Positions 26,801-35,336 are shown, counted from the first letter of the stretch. The stretch is 64,000 nucleotides of DNA from Bog-756 sp963701325 (GCA_963701325.1 OY969604.1:124001-188000); one strand, 5' to 3'. Numbers and translations: made by a program. The notes: a model not told the origin generated them from the letters alone.

Positions 26801-27047
26801 CGCCCGTGCCGCGAGGACTGCCCGCGCCGCCAAGGTGGCCAAACCCGCCAAGGCCACAAAGACCACCAAGGCCACAAAGACCACCAAGACGGCCACGTCG
26901 GCCCGGACAGCGAAGCCCGCAAAACCGGCAAAACCCGCCAAGGCAACCAAACCTGCCCGGATCACGAAACGGACCAAACCGGTCACGCCGGCGGGTGGCT
27001 CACGCAACGGCAGTGCGCGCACGGCACGCGGGGTCAGGGCCGGCTGA
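23871..27047 (+). CDS. uvrA: Excinuclease ABC subunit UvrA with a Lys/Ala-rich C-terminal tail
   Basis: Dimeric ABC-type ATPase that finds bulky DNA lesions and loads UvrB. The 1,058-residue protein has both nucleotide-binding domains: Walker A GLSGSGKS (32-39) and GVSGSGKST (~648), signatures LSGGEAQRI (~493) and LSGGEAQRV (~837), and Walker B VLDEPSIGL and VLDEPTTGL. It also has zinc-binding Cys pairs (CPTCGRPV, CTHCG/CPACTG, CEACSGDGT/CEVCDGARY). The core ends near residue 950. About 100 further residues follow, built of Lys, Ala, Thr and Pro (repeats such as KATKTTK and AKPAKPAKPAK), like histone H1 or AlgP tails. Such a basic tail is not part of canonical UvrA and probably binds DNA non-specifically. 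The gene ends 24 nt from convergent nadA. Confidence 0.97.
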   Translation: MADRLVVRGAREHNLQDVSLDLPRDRLIVFTGLSGSGKSSLAFDTIYAEGQRRYVESLSAYARQFLGQMDKPDVDFIEGLSPAISIDQKSASRNPRSTVGTVTEVYDYLRLLYARIGKPHCPTCGRPVARQSPQQIVDRILAMEEGTRFLVLAPVVRGRKGEYGALLDDLAKQGFARVRVDGQTIELSERAAVDLARYEQHTIEVVVDRLIRRDDIRRRLTESMETALSLAEGVAEIVVVDTDGTEQEAITFSQHLACTHCGISFEDPSPRNFSFNSPYGACPACTGLGTKFEVDPDLVVPDPEKSLAEGALAPWSGARSEYFAGMLAAVAELGEFSLDTPWASLTKTDQKLVLYGAGRKQVHLRYRNRYGRQRSFHSSYEGIVPWLERRHSEADSDFLRDNLEGYLREVPCPVCNGARLRPESLAVTVGGYNIFELCSLAIGRAVEVIGTLELSERDHLIADRVFREVQERMQFLLDVGLDYLTLARSAATLSGGEAQRIRLASQIGSGLVGVLYVLDEPSIGLHQRDNQRLIGTLERLRDLGNTVIVVEHDEETIKVADHVVDVGPGAGEHGGRIVHSGPVSGPGGLISNPDSLTGQYLAGAKSIPVPSMRRPGSGERLVVVGAREHNLKDLTVEFPLGRLIAVTGVSGSGKSTLVNDILLRSLAKQVHRAKTLPGLHRSITGVEHVDKVVEVDQAPIGRTPRSNPATYTGVFDHIRKLFSQTAEAKVRGYLPGRFSFNVKGGRCEACSGDGTLRIEMHFLPDIYVPCEVCDGARYNRDTLEVTFRGKNIADVLDLSCEEALAFFAAQPPIARHLQTLVDVGLGYIRLGQPATTLSGGEAQRVKLSSELSRRSTGHTLYVLDEPTTGLHFDDVRKLLDVLSRLVDQGNTVIVIEHNLDVVKTADWIIDLGPEGGDGGGRVVAEGTPEQVAATVSSYTGLVLAPMLGIVPGTGAPTRRAAAERPTAGGTRRKPATAARAARTARAAKVAKPAKATKTTKATKTTKTATSARTAKPAKPAKPAKATKPARITKRTKPVTPAGGSRNGSARTARGVRAG

Positions 27048-27071
27048 GGGGCTGACCGGTGCGAGCCGGAT

Positions 27072-28253
27072 TCAGACGGTGGCCAGCATGCGCTCCAGCG
27101 CCACCCGCGCCCAGACGGCCGTCTCCTCGTCGACCCTGATCCGATTGCGCACCTCTCCGTCGACCAGGCCCTCGAGGACCCAGGCCAGATGGGCCGCGTC
27201 GATCCGGAACATGGTGGAGCACGGGCACACCAGGGGATCGAGTGAGACCACCGTCTTGTCCGGGTTCTCCGCGTCGAGACGGTGCACGAGGTGGATCTCG
27301 GTACCGATCCCGACCACCGATCCCGGAGGCGCCTCGGCGACCGCCCGGATGATGTAGTCGGTCGAGCCGACCTGGTCGGCGACCTCGACCACGTCGTGGG
27401 CACATTCGGGGTGCACCACGACGATGCCGTCGGGGTGGGCCTCCCGGAACTCGGAGACGTGTTGAGGGCGGAAGCGCTGGTGTACCGAGCAGTGGCCCTT
27501 CCAGAGCAGCAGCGTGGCGGTCTTGAGCGTCCCGTCGTCCAGCCCGCCGCTGTCGAGACGCGGGTTCCACACGGCCATGTCCTCCTCGACGTAGCCGAGG
27601 TCGTAGCCGGTGTTCCGTCCAAGGTGCTGGTCGGGAAAGAACAGCACCTGGTCGCCCTGACCGGGTCCCACGCCGTCGGCACCGAGGGCCCAGCGCAACA
27701 CGGCCCGGGCGTTGGAGGAGGTACAGACCACGCCCCCGTGGCGCCCGACGAACGCCTTGAGCGCGGCGGAGGAGTTCATGTAGGTGACCGGCACCATCCG
27801 GTCGATGTCGGTGACCGCTGCGAGGGTCTCCCAGGCATCCTCCACCGAGTCGATGTCCGCCATGTCGGCCATCGAGCAGCCCGCGTTGAGATCGGGCAGG
27901 AGGACCTGCTGGCTGTCGGCGGTCAGGATGTCGGCCGACTCCGCCATGAAATGGACCCCGCAGAAGACCACGTACTGGGCCTCGCTCTGGGTGGCGGCGA
28001 TCCGGGAGAGTCCGAAGGAGTCGCCTCTGGCGTCGGCCCAGGCCATCACCTCGTCCCGCTGGTAGTGGTGGCCGAGGATGATCAGCCGGGAGCCGAGCGC
28101 TGCCTTGGCGTCGCGGATCCAGGTGGACAGGTCGTCGGGCTCGGCCGATGCGTACCGATCGGGCAGGGCCTGCTGCAGCCGGAGCATGTTTGGTCTGACC
28201 TCCTCGGGGAGGCGCTCCGGTTGTCGGCCGGCGGGGACAGCCTGGTCGCCCAT
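27072..28253 (-). CDS. nadA: Quinolinate synthase NadA
   Basis: [4Fe-4S] enzyme of de novo NAD synthesis that condenses iminoaspartate with dihydroxyacetone phosphate. From ATG 28253 the product has 393 residues; ATG 28187 (MLRLQQALPD) would give 371, closer to the usual length. Family motifs are ILGHHYQRDEV, VVFCGVHFMAESADIL, PDLNAGCSMADMA, CTSSNA, VVHPEC and CPCSTM. The Cys in VFCG, CTSSNA and the CPCSTM segment are the expected cluster ligands. No nadB or nadC is nearby. It lies on the opposite strand between uvrA and uvrC; the 150-nt gap to uvrC holds divergent promoters. Confidence 0.95.
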   Translation of the reverse strand: MGDQAVPAGRQPERLPEEVRPNMLRLQQALPDRYASAEPDDLSTWIRDAKAALGSRLIILGHHYQRDEVMAWADARGDSFGLSRIAATQSEAQYVVFCGVHFMAESADILTADSQQVLLPDLNAGCSMADMADIDSVEDAWETLAAVTDIDRMVPVTYMNSSAALKAFVGRHGGVVCTSSNARAVLRWALGADGVGPGQGDQVLFFPDQHLGRNTGYDLGYVEEDMAVWNPRLDSGGLDDGTLKTATLLLWKGHCSVHQRFRPQHVSEFREAHPDGIVVVHPECAHDVVEVADQVGSTDYIIRAVAEAPPGSVVGIGTEIHLVHRLDAENPDKTVVSLDPLVCPCSTMFRIDAAHLAWVLEGLVDGEVRNRIRVDEETAVWARVALERMLATV

Positions 28254-28404
28254 CCGCGGGGATGTCGGCCCCGGAGCGGTAGATGTCGCCGGAAGCCAGG
28301 CCGGCGTGGTGTCAGTGTACTGGTCAGGAGCCGATGACGTGCGTGCCAGGCCGCCCGGCCGAGCGACGACCCGGGATCCGCGGCGGGCACGGCACACTGG
28401 TGCC

Positions 28405-30348
28405 GTGGCAACTCGACCCCTCTCCGGCACGATCCCAGACGTCCCCGGGTCGTACCAGTTCGTCGACCGCCACGGGCGGGTGCTCTACGTGGGCAAGGCC
28501 AAGTCACTGCGCCAGCGGATCAACTCCTACTTCCAGGATCCGGTCAACCTGGCCCCCCGCACCGCCCAGATGGTCGGCCAGGCCGACCACGTGGAGTGGG
28601 TCGTGGTGGGCAGCGAGGCCGAGGCCCTCCTGCTCGAGCACAATCTCATCAAGGAGTTCCAGCCCCGATTCAACGTCCGGCTGAAGGACGACAAGAGCTA
28701 CCCGTGGCTGGCCCTCACGGTCAACGACGAGTGGCCGCGCCCGGCGGTGGTCCGCGGACGCAAACGGAGCGGGGTCAGGTATTTCGGGCCCTACCCGAAC
28801 GTCGGCGCCATCCGCGAGACGCTCGACCTCCTCCTCCGGTCGTTCCCGGTGCGCACCTGCAGCGACACCAAGTTCCGCCGCCACGAGCGCCTCGGCCGCC
28901 CGTGTTTGCTGTTCCACATCGAACGCTGCTCAGGACCCTGCGTGGGCAACATCGAGCCCGAGGAGTACGCGCGCCTGGTGGCAGACCTGACAGCGTTCCT
29001 GAGCGGGGACACCGCCCCCCTCGAGCGCGGTCTCGAGGCGGAGATGCGCGAGGCCTCGGCGGCCCTCGAATTCGAGCGGGCCTCGGTGCTGCGGGACAAG
29101 CTCGACGCCGTCCGGGCCGCCGACGCGGTGCGTCAGATGGAGCTCGACCGACCGGAGGACCTCGATGTGCTGGGGCTCGCCGAGGACGAACTCGAGGCAG
29201 CGGTCCAGGTCTTCCATGTGCGGTCGGGCAAGGTGGTCGGCCGGTCGGCGCTCTTCGTGGACAAGGTCGAGGACCTCACTCCCGCAGAGCTCGTCGCACG
29301 CATCCTGGTCGACCTCTACGCGGATGCCCCGGCGGGGGTACCCCGTCAGATCCTCGTACCCACCGCGCCTGCCGACGGCGAGGCCGTCTCCGAGTACCTG
29401 GTCGATCGGCGGGGGGGTCCGGTCGGGGTGCGTGTGCCGGTCCGCGGACCCAAGCGCGCCCTGCTCGAAACGGTGGAGCGCAATGCCACCGAGTCCTTCG
29501 TGCGCCACCGACTCCATCGGACGGCCGATCACAACAGCCGGTCCCGCGCGCTCGAGGCACTCCAGCGGGAGCTCGACCTGCCCGATGCCCCGCTCCGCAT
29601 CGAGTGCTACGACATGAGCCACCTCCAGGGGACCGACTACGTCGGTTCGATGGTCGTCTTCGAGGACGGGCTCCCGAAGAAGAGCGACTACCGACACTTC
29701 CGGGTCGCAACGGTCGAGGGGAACGACGACTACGCGGCGATGGAGGAGGTGCTGACCCGCCGACTCGAGGCGCTGCTCGAAGAGGAACGGTCCGCCGAGC
29801 GGAACGGAACCGCAGCGGTCGACGACGACCTGGCTGACGGCGCGACTGGGACGCGCGCCACGGCCCGACGGCGCTTCGCCTACCCACCCCAGCTCCTGCT
29901 CCTCGACGGCGGGTTGGGGCAGCTGCACGCGGGGATGCGGGTCCTCGACCGGCTCGGGCTGGCCGATCGCATACCGATCGCCTCGTTGGCCAAGAGCTTC
30001 GAGGAGATCTACCGTCCGGCGAGCTCCCAGCCGATCCGCCTCTCGAGGCAGTCGGAGAGCCTCTACCTGCTCCAGCGGCTCCGCGACGAGGCCCACCGCT
30101 TCGCCATCTCGTACCACCGCACCCTGCGAGGCAAGCGGATGACCGTGGGTGCGCTCGACGGAGTGCGCGGCCTCGGGCCCAAGCGACGGAACCGTCTGGT
30201 CGAGCAGTTCGGCGGGCTCGCAGAGCTGCGAAAAGCCTCTCGAGAGGAGTTGATGGGCCTATCGTGGTTGCCGGGTGATGTGGGTGCCGCTGTATTCGAA
30301 CGGCTGCACACCCCGCTGTCCCCGAGTCGACAGCCGACCGGCAGGTGA
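28405..30348 (+). CDS. uvrC: Excinuclease ABC subunit UvrC
   Basis: Makes both incisions in nucleotide excision repair. The 647-residue product has an N-terminal GIY-YIG nuclease domain (GSYQFVDRHGRVLYVGKAKS) and the Cys-rich segment FRRHERLGRPCLLFHIERCS. These are followed by a UVR motif (~205-235), the RNase H-like nuclease domain (YDMSHLQGTDYVGSMVVFEDG; LLLDGGLGQLHAG) and C-terminal tandem helix-hairpin-helix motifs (LDGVRGLGPKRRNRLVEQFG). GTG 28405 is the first start giving the family N-terminus. A CACACT hexamer 6 nt upstream is a weak -10 candidate. It heads the run uvrC-rapZ-yvcK. Confidence 0.97.
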   Translation: MATRPLSGTIPDVPGSYQFVDRHGRVLYVGKAKSLRQRINSYFQDPVNLAPRTAQMVGQADHVEWVVVGSEAEALLLEHNLIKEFQPRFNVRLKDDKSYPWLALTVNDEWPRPAVVRGRKRSGVRYFGPYPNVGAIRETLDLLLRSFPVRTCSDTKFRRHERLGRPCLLFHIERCSGPCVGNIEPEEYARLVADLTAFLSGDTAPLERGLEAEMREASAALEFERASVLRDKLDAVRAADAVRQMELDRPEDLDVLGLAEDELEAAVQVFHVRSGKVVGRSALFVDKVEDLTPAELVARILVDLYADAPAGVPRQILVPTAPADGEAVSEYLVDRRGGPVGVRVPVRGPKRALLETVERNATESFVRHRLHRTADHNSRSRALEALQRELDLPDAPLRIECYDMSHLQGTDYVGSMVVFEDGLPKKSDYRHFRVATVEGNDDYAAMEEVLTRRLEALLEEERSAERNGTAAVDDDLADGATGTRATARRRFAYPPQLLLLDGGLGQLHAGMRVLDRLGLADRIPIASLAKSFEEIYRPASSQPIRLSRQSESLYLLQRLRDEAHRFAISYHRTLRGKRMTVGALDGVRGLGPKRRNRLVEQFGGLAELRKASREELMGLSWLPGDVGAAVFERLHTPLSPSRQPTGR

Positions 30349-30358
30349 GGGTGGACCG

Positions 30359-31210
30359 ATGAGCGAGTACCTGGTGGTGACCGGCATGTCCGGCGCGGGT
30401 CGCTCGACCGCGGGTGCGACGCTCGAAGACCTCGGTTGGTTCGTCATCGACAACATGCCCTCGGCGCTCATCGCCAAGGTCTCCGAGCTGGTCGACGGGA
30501 GCGGGTCGGAGATGGAGCGGGTCGCCTTCGTGGTGGGTCGGGGGGGAGGTGACCTCGACGACGTCCTTCCGGCGGTGGATGCCCTCGTCGCCGGTCGCAA
30601 CCGGGTCCGGATCCTCTTCCTCGATGCGGCTGACGACGTGCTCATCCGGCGCTTCGAGGGAACCCGCCGGCGCCATCCCCAGGCCGCGCGCGGCGTGGTC
30701 GACTCGATCGCCGACGAGCGGCAGCTGCTGGGCAGCCTGCGGGATCGAGCCGATCTGGTGATCGACACCGGGGAGCTCAACGTCAACCAGCTTCGGACCC
30801 GGCTCTTCGAGGTCTTCGGTGGCGAGGAGTCGGGCGCCGCGATGGGCACCTCCATCGTCTCCTTCGGGTTCAAGCACGGGGTGCCGCTCGACGTCGACCT
30901 CATGTTCGACTGCCGCTTTCTCCCCAATCCCTATTGGGACGAGACCCTCCGCCAGCACAGCGGCCTCGAGCCCGAGGTACGGGCGTTCGTGCTCGAACGG
31001 CCGGAGACGGCCCAGTTCCTGGCCAAACTCGACGATCTGCTGACCATGCTCATCCCGGCCTACATCAAGGAGGGGAAGTCGTACCTGACGGTGGCCATGG
31101 GGTGCACGGGGGGTCGGCACCGTTCGGTGGTCCTGGCCGAAGAGCTCTCCCGGCTCCTCGCTGCGCACGGGCTGGCCACCACCGTCTTCCACCGGGACGT
31201 GGACCGGTGA
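30359..31210 (+). CDS. rapZ: RapZ/YvcJ-family nucleotide-binding protein
   Basis: P-loop protein of 283 residues. In Escherichia coli, RapZ is an RNase adaptor controlling glucosamine-6-phosphate synthase through small RNAs. The actinobacterial role is less clear. The P-loop reads GMSGAGRS (9-16), with Arg where most ATPases have Lys, as in other actinobacterial homologues. Conserved C-terminal features are SFGFKHGVPLDVDLMFDCRF, FLPNPYW and AMGCTGGRHRSVVLAEEL. ATG 30359 is 10 nt after uvrC and preceded by GTGAGGGTGG. The stop overlaps the yvcK start by 4 nt, so the pair is coupled. Confidence 0.95.
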   Translation: MSEYLVVTGMSGAGRSTAGATLEDLGWFVIDNMPSALIAKVSELVDGSGSEMERVAFVVGRGGGDLDDVLPAVDALVAGRNRVRILFLDAADDVLIRRFEGTRRRHPQAARGVVDSIADERQLLGSLRDRADLVIDTGELNVNQLRTRLFEVFGGEESGAAMGTSIVSFGFKHGVPLDVDLMFDCRFLPNPYWDETLRQHSGLEPEVRAFVLERPETAQFLAKLDDLLTMLIPAYIKEGKSYLTVAMGCTGGRHRSVVLAEELSRLLAAHGLATTVFHRDVDR

Positions 31211-32097
31211 GCCCTCCCGGTGTGCCACCTGCCTCGGGGGGACGGCGGGTGGTGGCGATCGGCGGTGGCCACGGGCTGGCGGCAACGCTGCGCGCGGTCA
31301 GCTCCTACACCGACCAGGTGACCGCCATCGTGTCGGTTGCCGACGACGGCGGATCGTCGGGCAGGCTCCGCGAGATGCTGCACATCGTCGCGCCCGGTGA
31401 TCTCCGGAAGTGCCTGGTGGCGTTGGCCGAGCCCGGGTCGCCGCTGGCCCGGGCCTTCGGGTTCCGGTTCGCCGACGACGAGCTCGCCGGGCACTCGCTG
31501 GGCAACCTGATCCTGGCGGGACTCATGGAGGGATCGGCCGGGCCGGTGGAAGCGATCGACGAGGCCTGCCGCCTCCTCGGCGTACGCGGCCGGGTACTGC
31601 CGGCAACCACTGAGCCGGTGGTGCTGAAGGCGGAGACCGAGAGCGGCTCGGTGGCCGGACAGGTCGCGGTCATGGGCACGGACCACATCCGCCACGTGTC
31701 ACTCGTCCCGTCCGACCCCCGGGCACCGGCCGAGGCGATCGAGGCGCTCCGGCGGGCAGATCAGATCGTCCTCGGTCCGGGGTCCCTGTTCACCAGTGTC
31801 CTGGCGGCGGTGGCCGTCCCAGAGATCCGGGAGGGGATCGCGGGATCGCCGGCGGCCAAGGTCTACGTCTGCAACCTCCGGCCCCAGGAGCCGGAGACCG
31901 CCTCGTACGACGTGGCCATGCACGTGGCAGCCCTGGTGGACCATGGGATCGAGGTCGACCGGGTGCTCTGCGACAGCGCGGCCATGGCGGTCGGGTCCTG
32001 CCCGGTCCCGGTCGTGGAGGCACGCCTGGCGAGGCCGAACGGGAGGGCCCACGATCCCGCCAAACTGGCGTCCGCCCTCTCTGATCTGCTCGGATGA
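31207..32097 (+). CDS. yvcK: YvcK/GlmR-family (CofD-like) protein
   Basis: 296 residues from GTG 31207, overlapping rapZ by GTGA. The N-terminus VVAIGGGHGLAATLRAVSSY and VADDGGSSGRLRE are the family's nucleotide-sugar/phosphate-binding loops. Later come GHSLGNLILAGL, VLGPGSLFTSVLAA and a conserved VYVCNL region. In firmicutes the homologue binds UDP-GlcNAc and steers carbon into cell-wall precursors. Longer in-frame ATGs upstream lie inside rapZ and add non-conserved sequence. The whiA gene that usually follows is absent here: only 119 nt separate this gene from gap. Confidence 0.94.
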   Translation: MSPPGVPPASGGRRVVAIGGGHGLAATLRAVSSYTDQVTAIVSVADDGGSSGRLREMLHIVAPGDLRKCLVALAEPGSPLARAFGFRFADDELAGHSLGNLILAGLMEGSAGPVEAIDEACRLLGVRGRVLPATTEPVVLKAETESGSVAGQVAVMGTDHIRHVSLVPSDPRAPAEAIEALRRADQIVLGPGSLFTSVLAAVAVPEIREGIAGSPAAKVYVCNLRPQEPETASYDVAMHVAALVDHGIEVDRVLCDSAAMAVGSCPVPVVEARLARPNGRAHDPAKLASALSDLLG

Positions 32098-32120
32098 TGG
32101 CCCTGAGGCCCGGAATGTCC

Positions 32121-32126
32121 TAGCGT
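32121..32126 (+). promoter_or_regulatory. Possible -10 hexamer TAGCGT of the gap operon
   Basis: TAGCGT lies in the 119-nt yvcK-gap gap and would give a ~85-nt leader. The same hexamer occurs at 35343-35348 before secG. No convincing -35 was seen, so this is a weak call. Confidence 0.25.
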
Positions 32127-32216
32127 GGATGTGCTCCGCTCGTCAGAGGGGCACGGAGAGCAGGACGGACAGGTGACGGGTGCGCGTGGTAGAGCGAAGA
32201 GTGAGGCAGTAGAGCA

Positions 32217-33239
32217 ATGACGGTACGGATCGGCATCAACGGCTTCGGCCGCATCGGTAGGAACGTTCTCAGGGCGGCCCGGTCGCTCGGCGCCGACGTC
32301 GAGGTGGTCGCGGTCAACGATCTCACCTCGGCTGAAACCCTCGCCCACCTGCTCCGCTACGACTCGACCCACGGGCGGCTCGGCGCCGAGGTGACGGTCG
32401 AGGACGGTGCCCTCGTGCTCGACGGCGCCCCGATCGCGGTGCTCGCAGAACGCGAACCCAAGGCCCTGCCGTGGGATCGCTTCGACGTGGACGTGGTCGT
32501 CGAGTCCACCGGCCTCTTCACGACCAGGGAGTCGGCTGCTGCACACCTCGAAGCCGGTGCCCGCCGGGTGATCATCTCGGCCCCGGCCAGCGGGGTGGAC
32601 GCCACCTTCGTGATCGGGGTCAACGACGACCAGTTCGACCCGGCAACGGACTTCGTGGTGTCCAACGCCTCGTGCACCACCAACTGCTTCGTCCCGATGG
32701 TGAAGGTCGTCGACGATGCCTTCGGCATCGAGTCCGGCCTGATGACGACGGTGCACGGCTACACCAACGACCAGAACCTCCTCGACCTGCCGCACAAGGA
32801 CCTCCGCCGCGCACGGGCGGCAGCGGTCAATATCGTGCCCGCCTCCACCGGTGCCGCGCGGGCCACCGGCATGGTGCTGCCCACCATGCAGGGTCGGCTC
32901 GACGGGACGGCCCTCCGGGTACCGGTCCCCGACGGTTCGATCACCGATTTCACCGCAGTGGTTGCCGGGTCGGTGACCGTGGATCAGGTCAACGCCGCAT
33001 TCGCCGCAGCCGCCTCGTCGGGTCCGCTGGCCAAGGTGCTCGATTACACCGAGGACCCGATCGTCTCGTCCGACATCATCGGGAGCCCCGCTTCGTGCAC
33101 CTTCGACGCCGGGCTCACCATGGTGATGCCCTCCGCCTCGGGTATCACCTTGGTCAAGGTTCAGGGTTGGTACGACAACGAGTGGGGGTATGCGAACCGG
33201 CTGGTCGATCTCTCACTGGTGGTCGGTGCCGGAACCTGA
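32217..33239 (+). CDS. gap: Type I glyceraldehyde-3-phosphate dehydrogenase
   Basis: Glycolytic enzyme of 340 residues. The NAD-binding N-terminus is RIGINGFGRIGRNVLRA. The active site is SNASCTTNC with the catalytic Cys at residue 153. Phosphate-binding VPASTGAARAT (with ARATG) and the C-terminal WYDNEWGYANRLVDL are intact. It begins the gap-pgk-tpiA-secG unit with ATG 32217. A weak GTGAGG upstream serves as the ribosome-binding site. Confidence 0.97.
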   Translation: MTVRIGINGFGRIGRNVLRAARSLGADVEVVAVNDLTSAETLAHLLRYDSTHGRLGAEVTVEDGALVLDGAPIAVLAEREPKALPWDRFDVDVVVESTGLFTTRESAAAHLEAGARRVIISAPASGVDATFVIGVNDDQFDPATDFVVSNASCTTNCFVPMVKVVDDAFGIESGLMTTVHGYTNDQNLLDLPHKDLRRARAAAVNIVPASTGAARATGMVLPTMQGRLDGTALRVPVPDGSITDFTAVVAGSVTVDQVNAAFAAAASSGPLAKVLDYTEDPIVSSDIIGSPASCTFDAGLTMVMPSASGITLVKVQGWYDNEWGYANRLVDLSLVVGAGT

Positions 33240-33336
33240 TCCCGAAGGCGGCACGGCAGAGCAGGATCCGGACGACGGACGACGGACGAACCAGACAAGG
33301 GCGAAACGGACAAGGGGGACAGAGGGGGATGCGGCC

Positions 33337-34542
33337 ATGAGCCAGAATGGGGAGAATCCGTTACTCCGGGGGTTGCCGTTGCTCGGCGAGCTGCCCGACC
33401 TGGCGGGTGCGAGCGTGCTGGTCCGGGTCGACTTCAACGTGCCGCTGCGGCCGTGCGCCGGCGAGCCTGCCACGGTCACCGACGACTTCCGGATCCGGGC
33501 GGCCCTGCCGACACTCGACTATCTCCTGGGACGGGGTGCATCGGTCACCGCCTGCACCCACCTCGGCCGGCCCGAGGGCGCTCCCGATGCCCGCTGGGAG
33601 ATCGGCCCGGTGCGAGAGGACCTGGCCCGCCTCGCCCCCAAGGTCGAGCTGCTGGAGAACCTCCGCTTCGACCCGGGCGAGACGGCGAACGACCCGTCGT
33701 TCGTCGAGAAGCTGGTCAACTCCCACGACGTCTATGTCAACGATGCGTTCGGCGTCTGCCACCGTCGGCACGCGTCGGTGGTCGGGCCTCCGGCCTATCT
33801 CCCCAGCGCAGCCGGGTTCCTGCTCGAGCGAGAGCTCGATGCGCTCGGTGCGCTCCTCGGCTCTCCGAGCCGGCCGTTCGTGGCGGTGGTCGGCGGGGCC
33901 AAGGTCGCCGACAAGCTCGGTGTCCTGAAGGCGCTCCTGGATCGTGTCGACGTGTTGTTGGTGGGCGGCGCGATGGCGTTCACGTTCCTGGCAGCCCAGG
34001 GCCACGAGGTCGGAGGCTCGCTCGTCGACCGGGACCGGATCGACGACTGCGCCCGGCTCCTGGCATTGCCGACACCGATCCTCCTTCCGACCGATCTCGT
34101 GGCCCTCGAGCCCGGTGCCGCCTTCGGGTGTGACTGCACGGAGGGCGCCGTGCGGAGTGTCGGTACGGAGTTGCCCCAGGGGTGGCAGGGGCTGGACATC
34201 GGTCCCGAAACCGCCGACGCCTACGGCGAGGTCATTGCCGGGGCCGGCACGGTCCTGTGGAACGGGCCGATGGGGGCGTTCGAGGACGACCGCTTCAGCG
34301 CCGGGACCAAGGCCGTTGCCCGGGCGATGGCGGAGAGCGGCGCGTACACCGTCGTCGGCGGTGGGGACAGCGCCGCCGCGATCGACGAGCTCGGCCTGGC
34401 CGAGCAGATCAGCTTCATCTCCACCGGTGGGGGAGCGACGCTCGAGCTTCTCGAATACGGCGACCTGCCAGGATTGGCCGCCCTCCGGGCAGCCCGTAAC
34501 GCCCCCAGCGCGCCGGGCTCGGCGGATCCCATCGCACCGTGA
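33337..34542 (+). CDS. pgk: Phosphoglycerate kinase
   Basis: Transfers the acyl phosphate of 1,3-bisphosphoglycerate to ADP. The 401-residue product shows VLVRVDFNVPL, THLGRPEG, LLENLRF, VNDAFGVCHRRHAS, VVGGAKVADKLGVL, GLDIGPET, VLWNGPMGAFE and the ATP-loop VGGGDSAAAI...STGGGATLELLE, all canonical. ATG 33337 follows AGAGGGGGATGCGGCC. In-frame ATG 33190 lies inside gap and is rejected. The stop overlaps tpiA by GTGA. Confidence 0.97.
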   Translation: MSQNGENPLLRGLPLLGELPDLAGASVLVRVDFNVPLRPCAGEPATVTDDFRIRAALPTLDYLLGRGASVTACTHLGRPEGAPDARWEIGPVREDLARLAPKVELLENLRFDPGETANDPSFVEKLVNSHDVYVNDAFGVCHRRHASVVGPPAYLPSAAGFLLERELDALGALLGSPSRPFVAVVGGAKVADKLGVLKALLDRVDVLLVGGAMAFTFLAAQGHEVGGSLVDRDRIDDCARLLALPTPILLPTDLVALEPGAAFGCDCTEGAVRSVGTELPQGWQGLDIGPETADAYGEVIAGAGTVLWNGPMGAFEDDRFSAGTKAVARAMAESGAYTVVGGGDSAAAIDELGLAEQISFISTGGGATLELLEYGDLPGLAALRAARNAPSAPGSADPIAP

Positions 34543-35336
34543 CCGATGCCGGCACCCGCCGCCGTCCCCTGGTGAGCGGCAACTGGAAGATGAACTTCGA
34601 CCACCTCGAGGCGATCCACGCTGCCCGCGACCTGGGGTTGCGACTCCAGGCCGGCGACGTCGCGACGGTCGATGTCTCGGTCCACCCACCCTTCACCGAC
34701 ATCCGCTCGGTGCAATCGGTGCTGGAGGGCGAGGGCGTGCCGGTCGCGCTCGGTGCACAGAATTGTGCCGCCGAGGACGCCGGCGCGTTCACCGGAGAGG
34801 TGAGCCCGGTGATGCTGGCCAGACTCCACGTCCGCTATGTCATCGTCGGACACTCCGAACGCCGTCAGCTCTTCGGGGAGACCGATGAGACGGTGGCGGC
34901 CAAGCTGCGGGCGGTCGTGCGCAACGGGATGATCCCGATCTGCTGCGTGGGGGAGACGCTCGACGAACACGAGGAGGGCCTGACCGCGGACCGACTCTCG
35001 ACCCAGGTGTCCGCCGCGATGGAGGCGATTCCCCGAGAGTCGGCCGGCGGGATGGTGATCGCCTATGAGCCGATCTGGGCCATTGGGACCGGACAGGCGG
35101 CAACGCCCGACGATGCCCAGAAGGCCTGCGCCTGGATCCGGGAGGTGGTGGCGGGCGCGTCCGGACCCGATGCCGGAGAGCAGATCCGGATCCAGTACGG
35201 CGGCTCTGTCAATGCGGACAACACGGAACAGCTGCTGACCTGCCCGGACGTGGACGGCGCGCTGGTGGGGGGAGCCAGCCTGGATGCCGCGCTCTTCGTC
35301 GAGATCGTCCGGGCCGCGGTCCGGGGCAGCCAGTGA
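34539..35336 (+). CDS. tpiA: Triosephosphate isomerase
   Basis: Interconverts dihydroxyacetone phosphate and glyceraldehyde 3-phosphate. The 265-residue product from GTG 34539 (GTGA overlap with pgk) has SGNWKMN with the active-site Asn/Lys (Lys17), VGHSERR with the catalytic His (~104), AYEPIWAIGTG with the catalytic Glu (~177) and the phosphate loop QYGGSVN. It is slightly longer than usual because of a short N-terminal extension. Confidence 0.97.
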   Translation: MTDAGTRRRPLVSGNWKMNFDHLEAIHAARDLGLRLQAGDVATVDVSVHPPFTDIRSVQSVLEGEGVPVALGAQNCAAEDAGAFTGEVSPVMLARLHVRYVIVGHSERRQLFGETDETVAAKLRAVVRNGMIPICCVGETLDEHEEGLTADRLSTQVSAAMEAIPRESAGGMVIAYEPIWAIGTGQAATPDDAQKACAWIREVVAGASGPDAGEQIRIQYGGSVNADNTEQLLTCPDVDGALVGGASLDAALFVEIVRAAVRGSQ

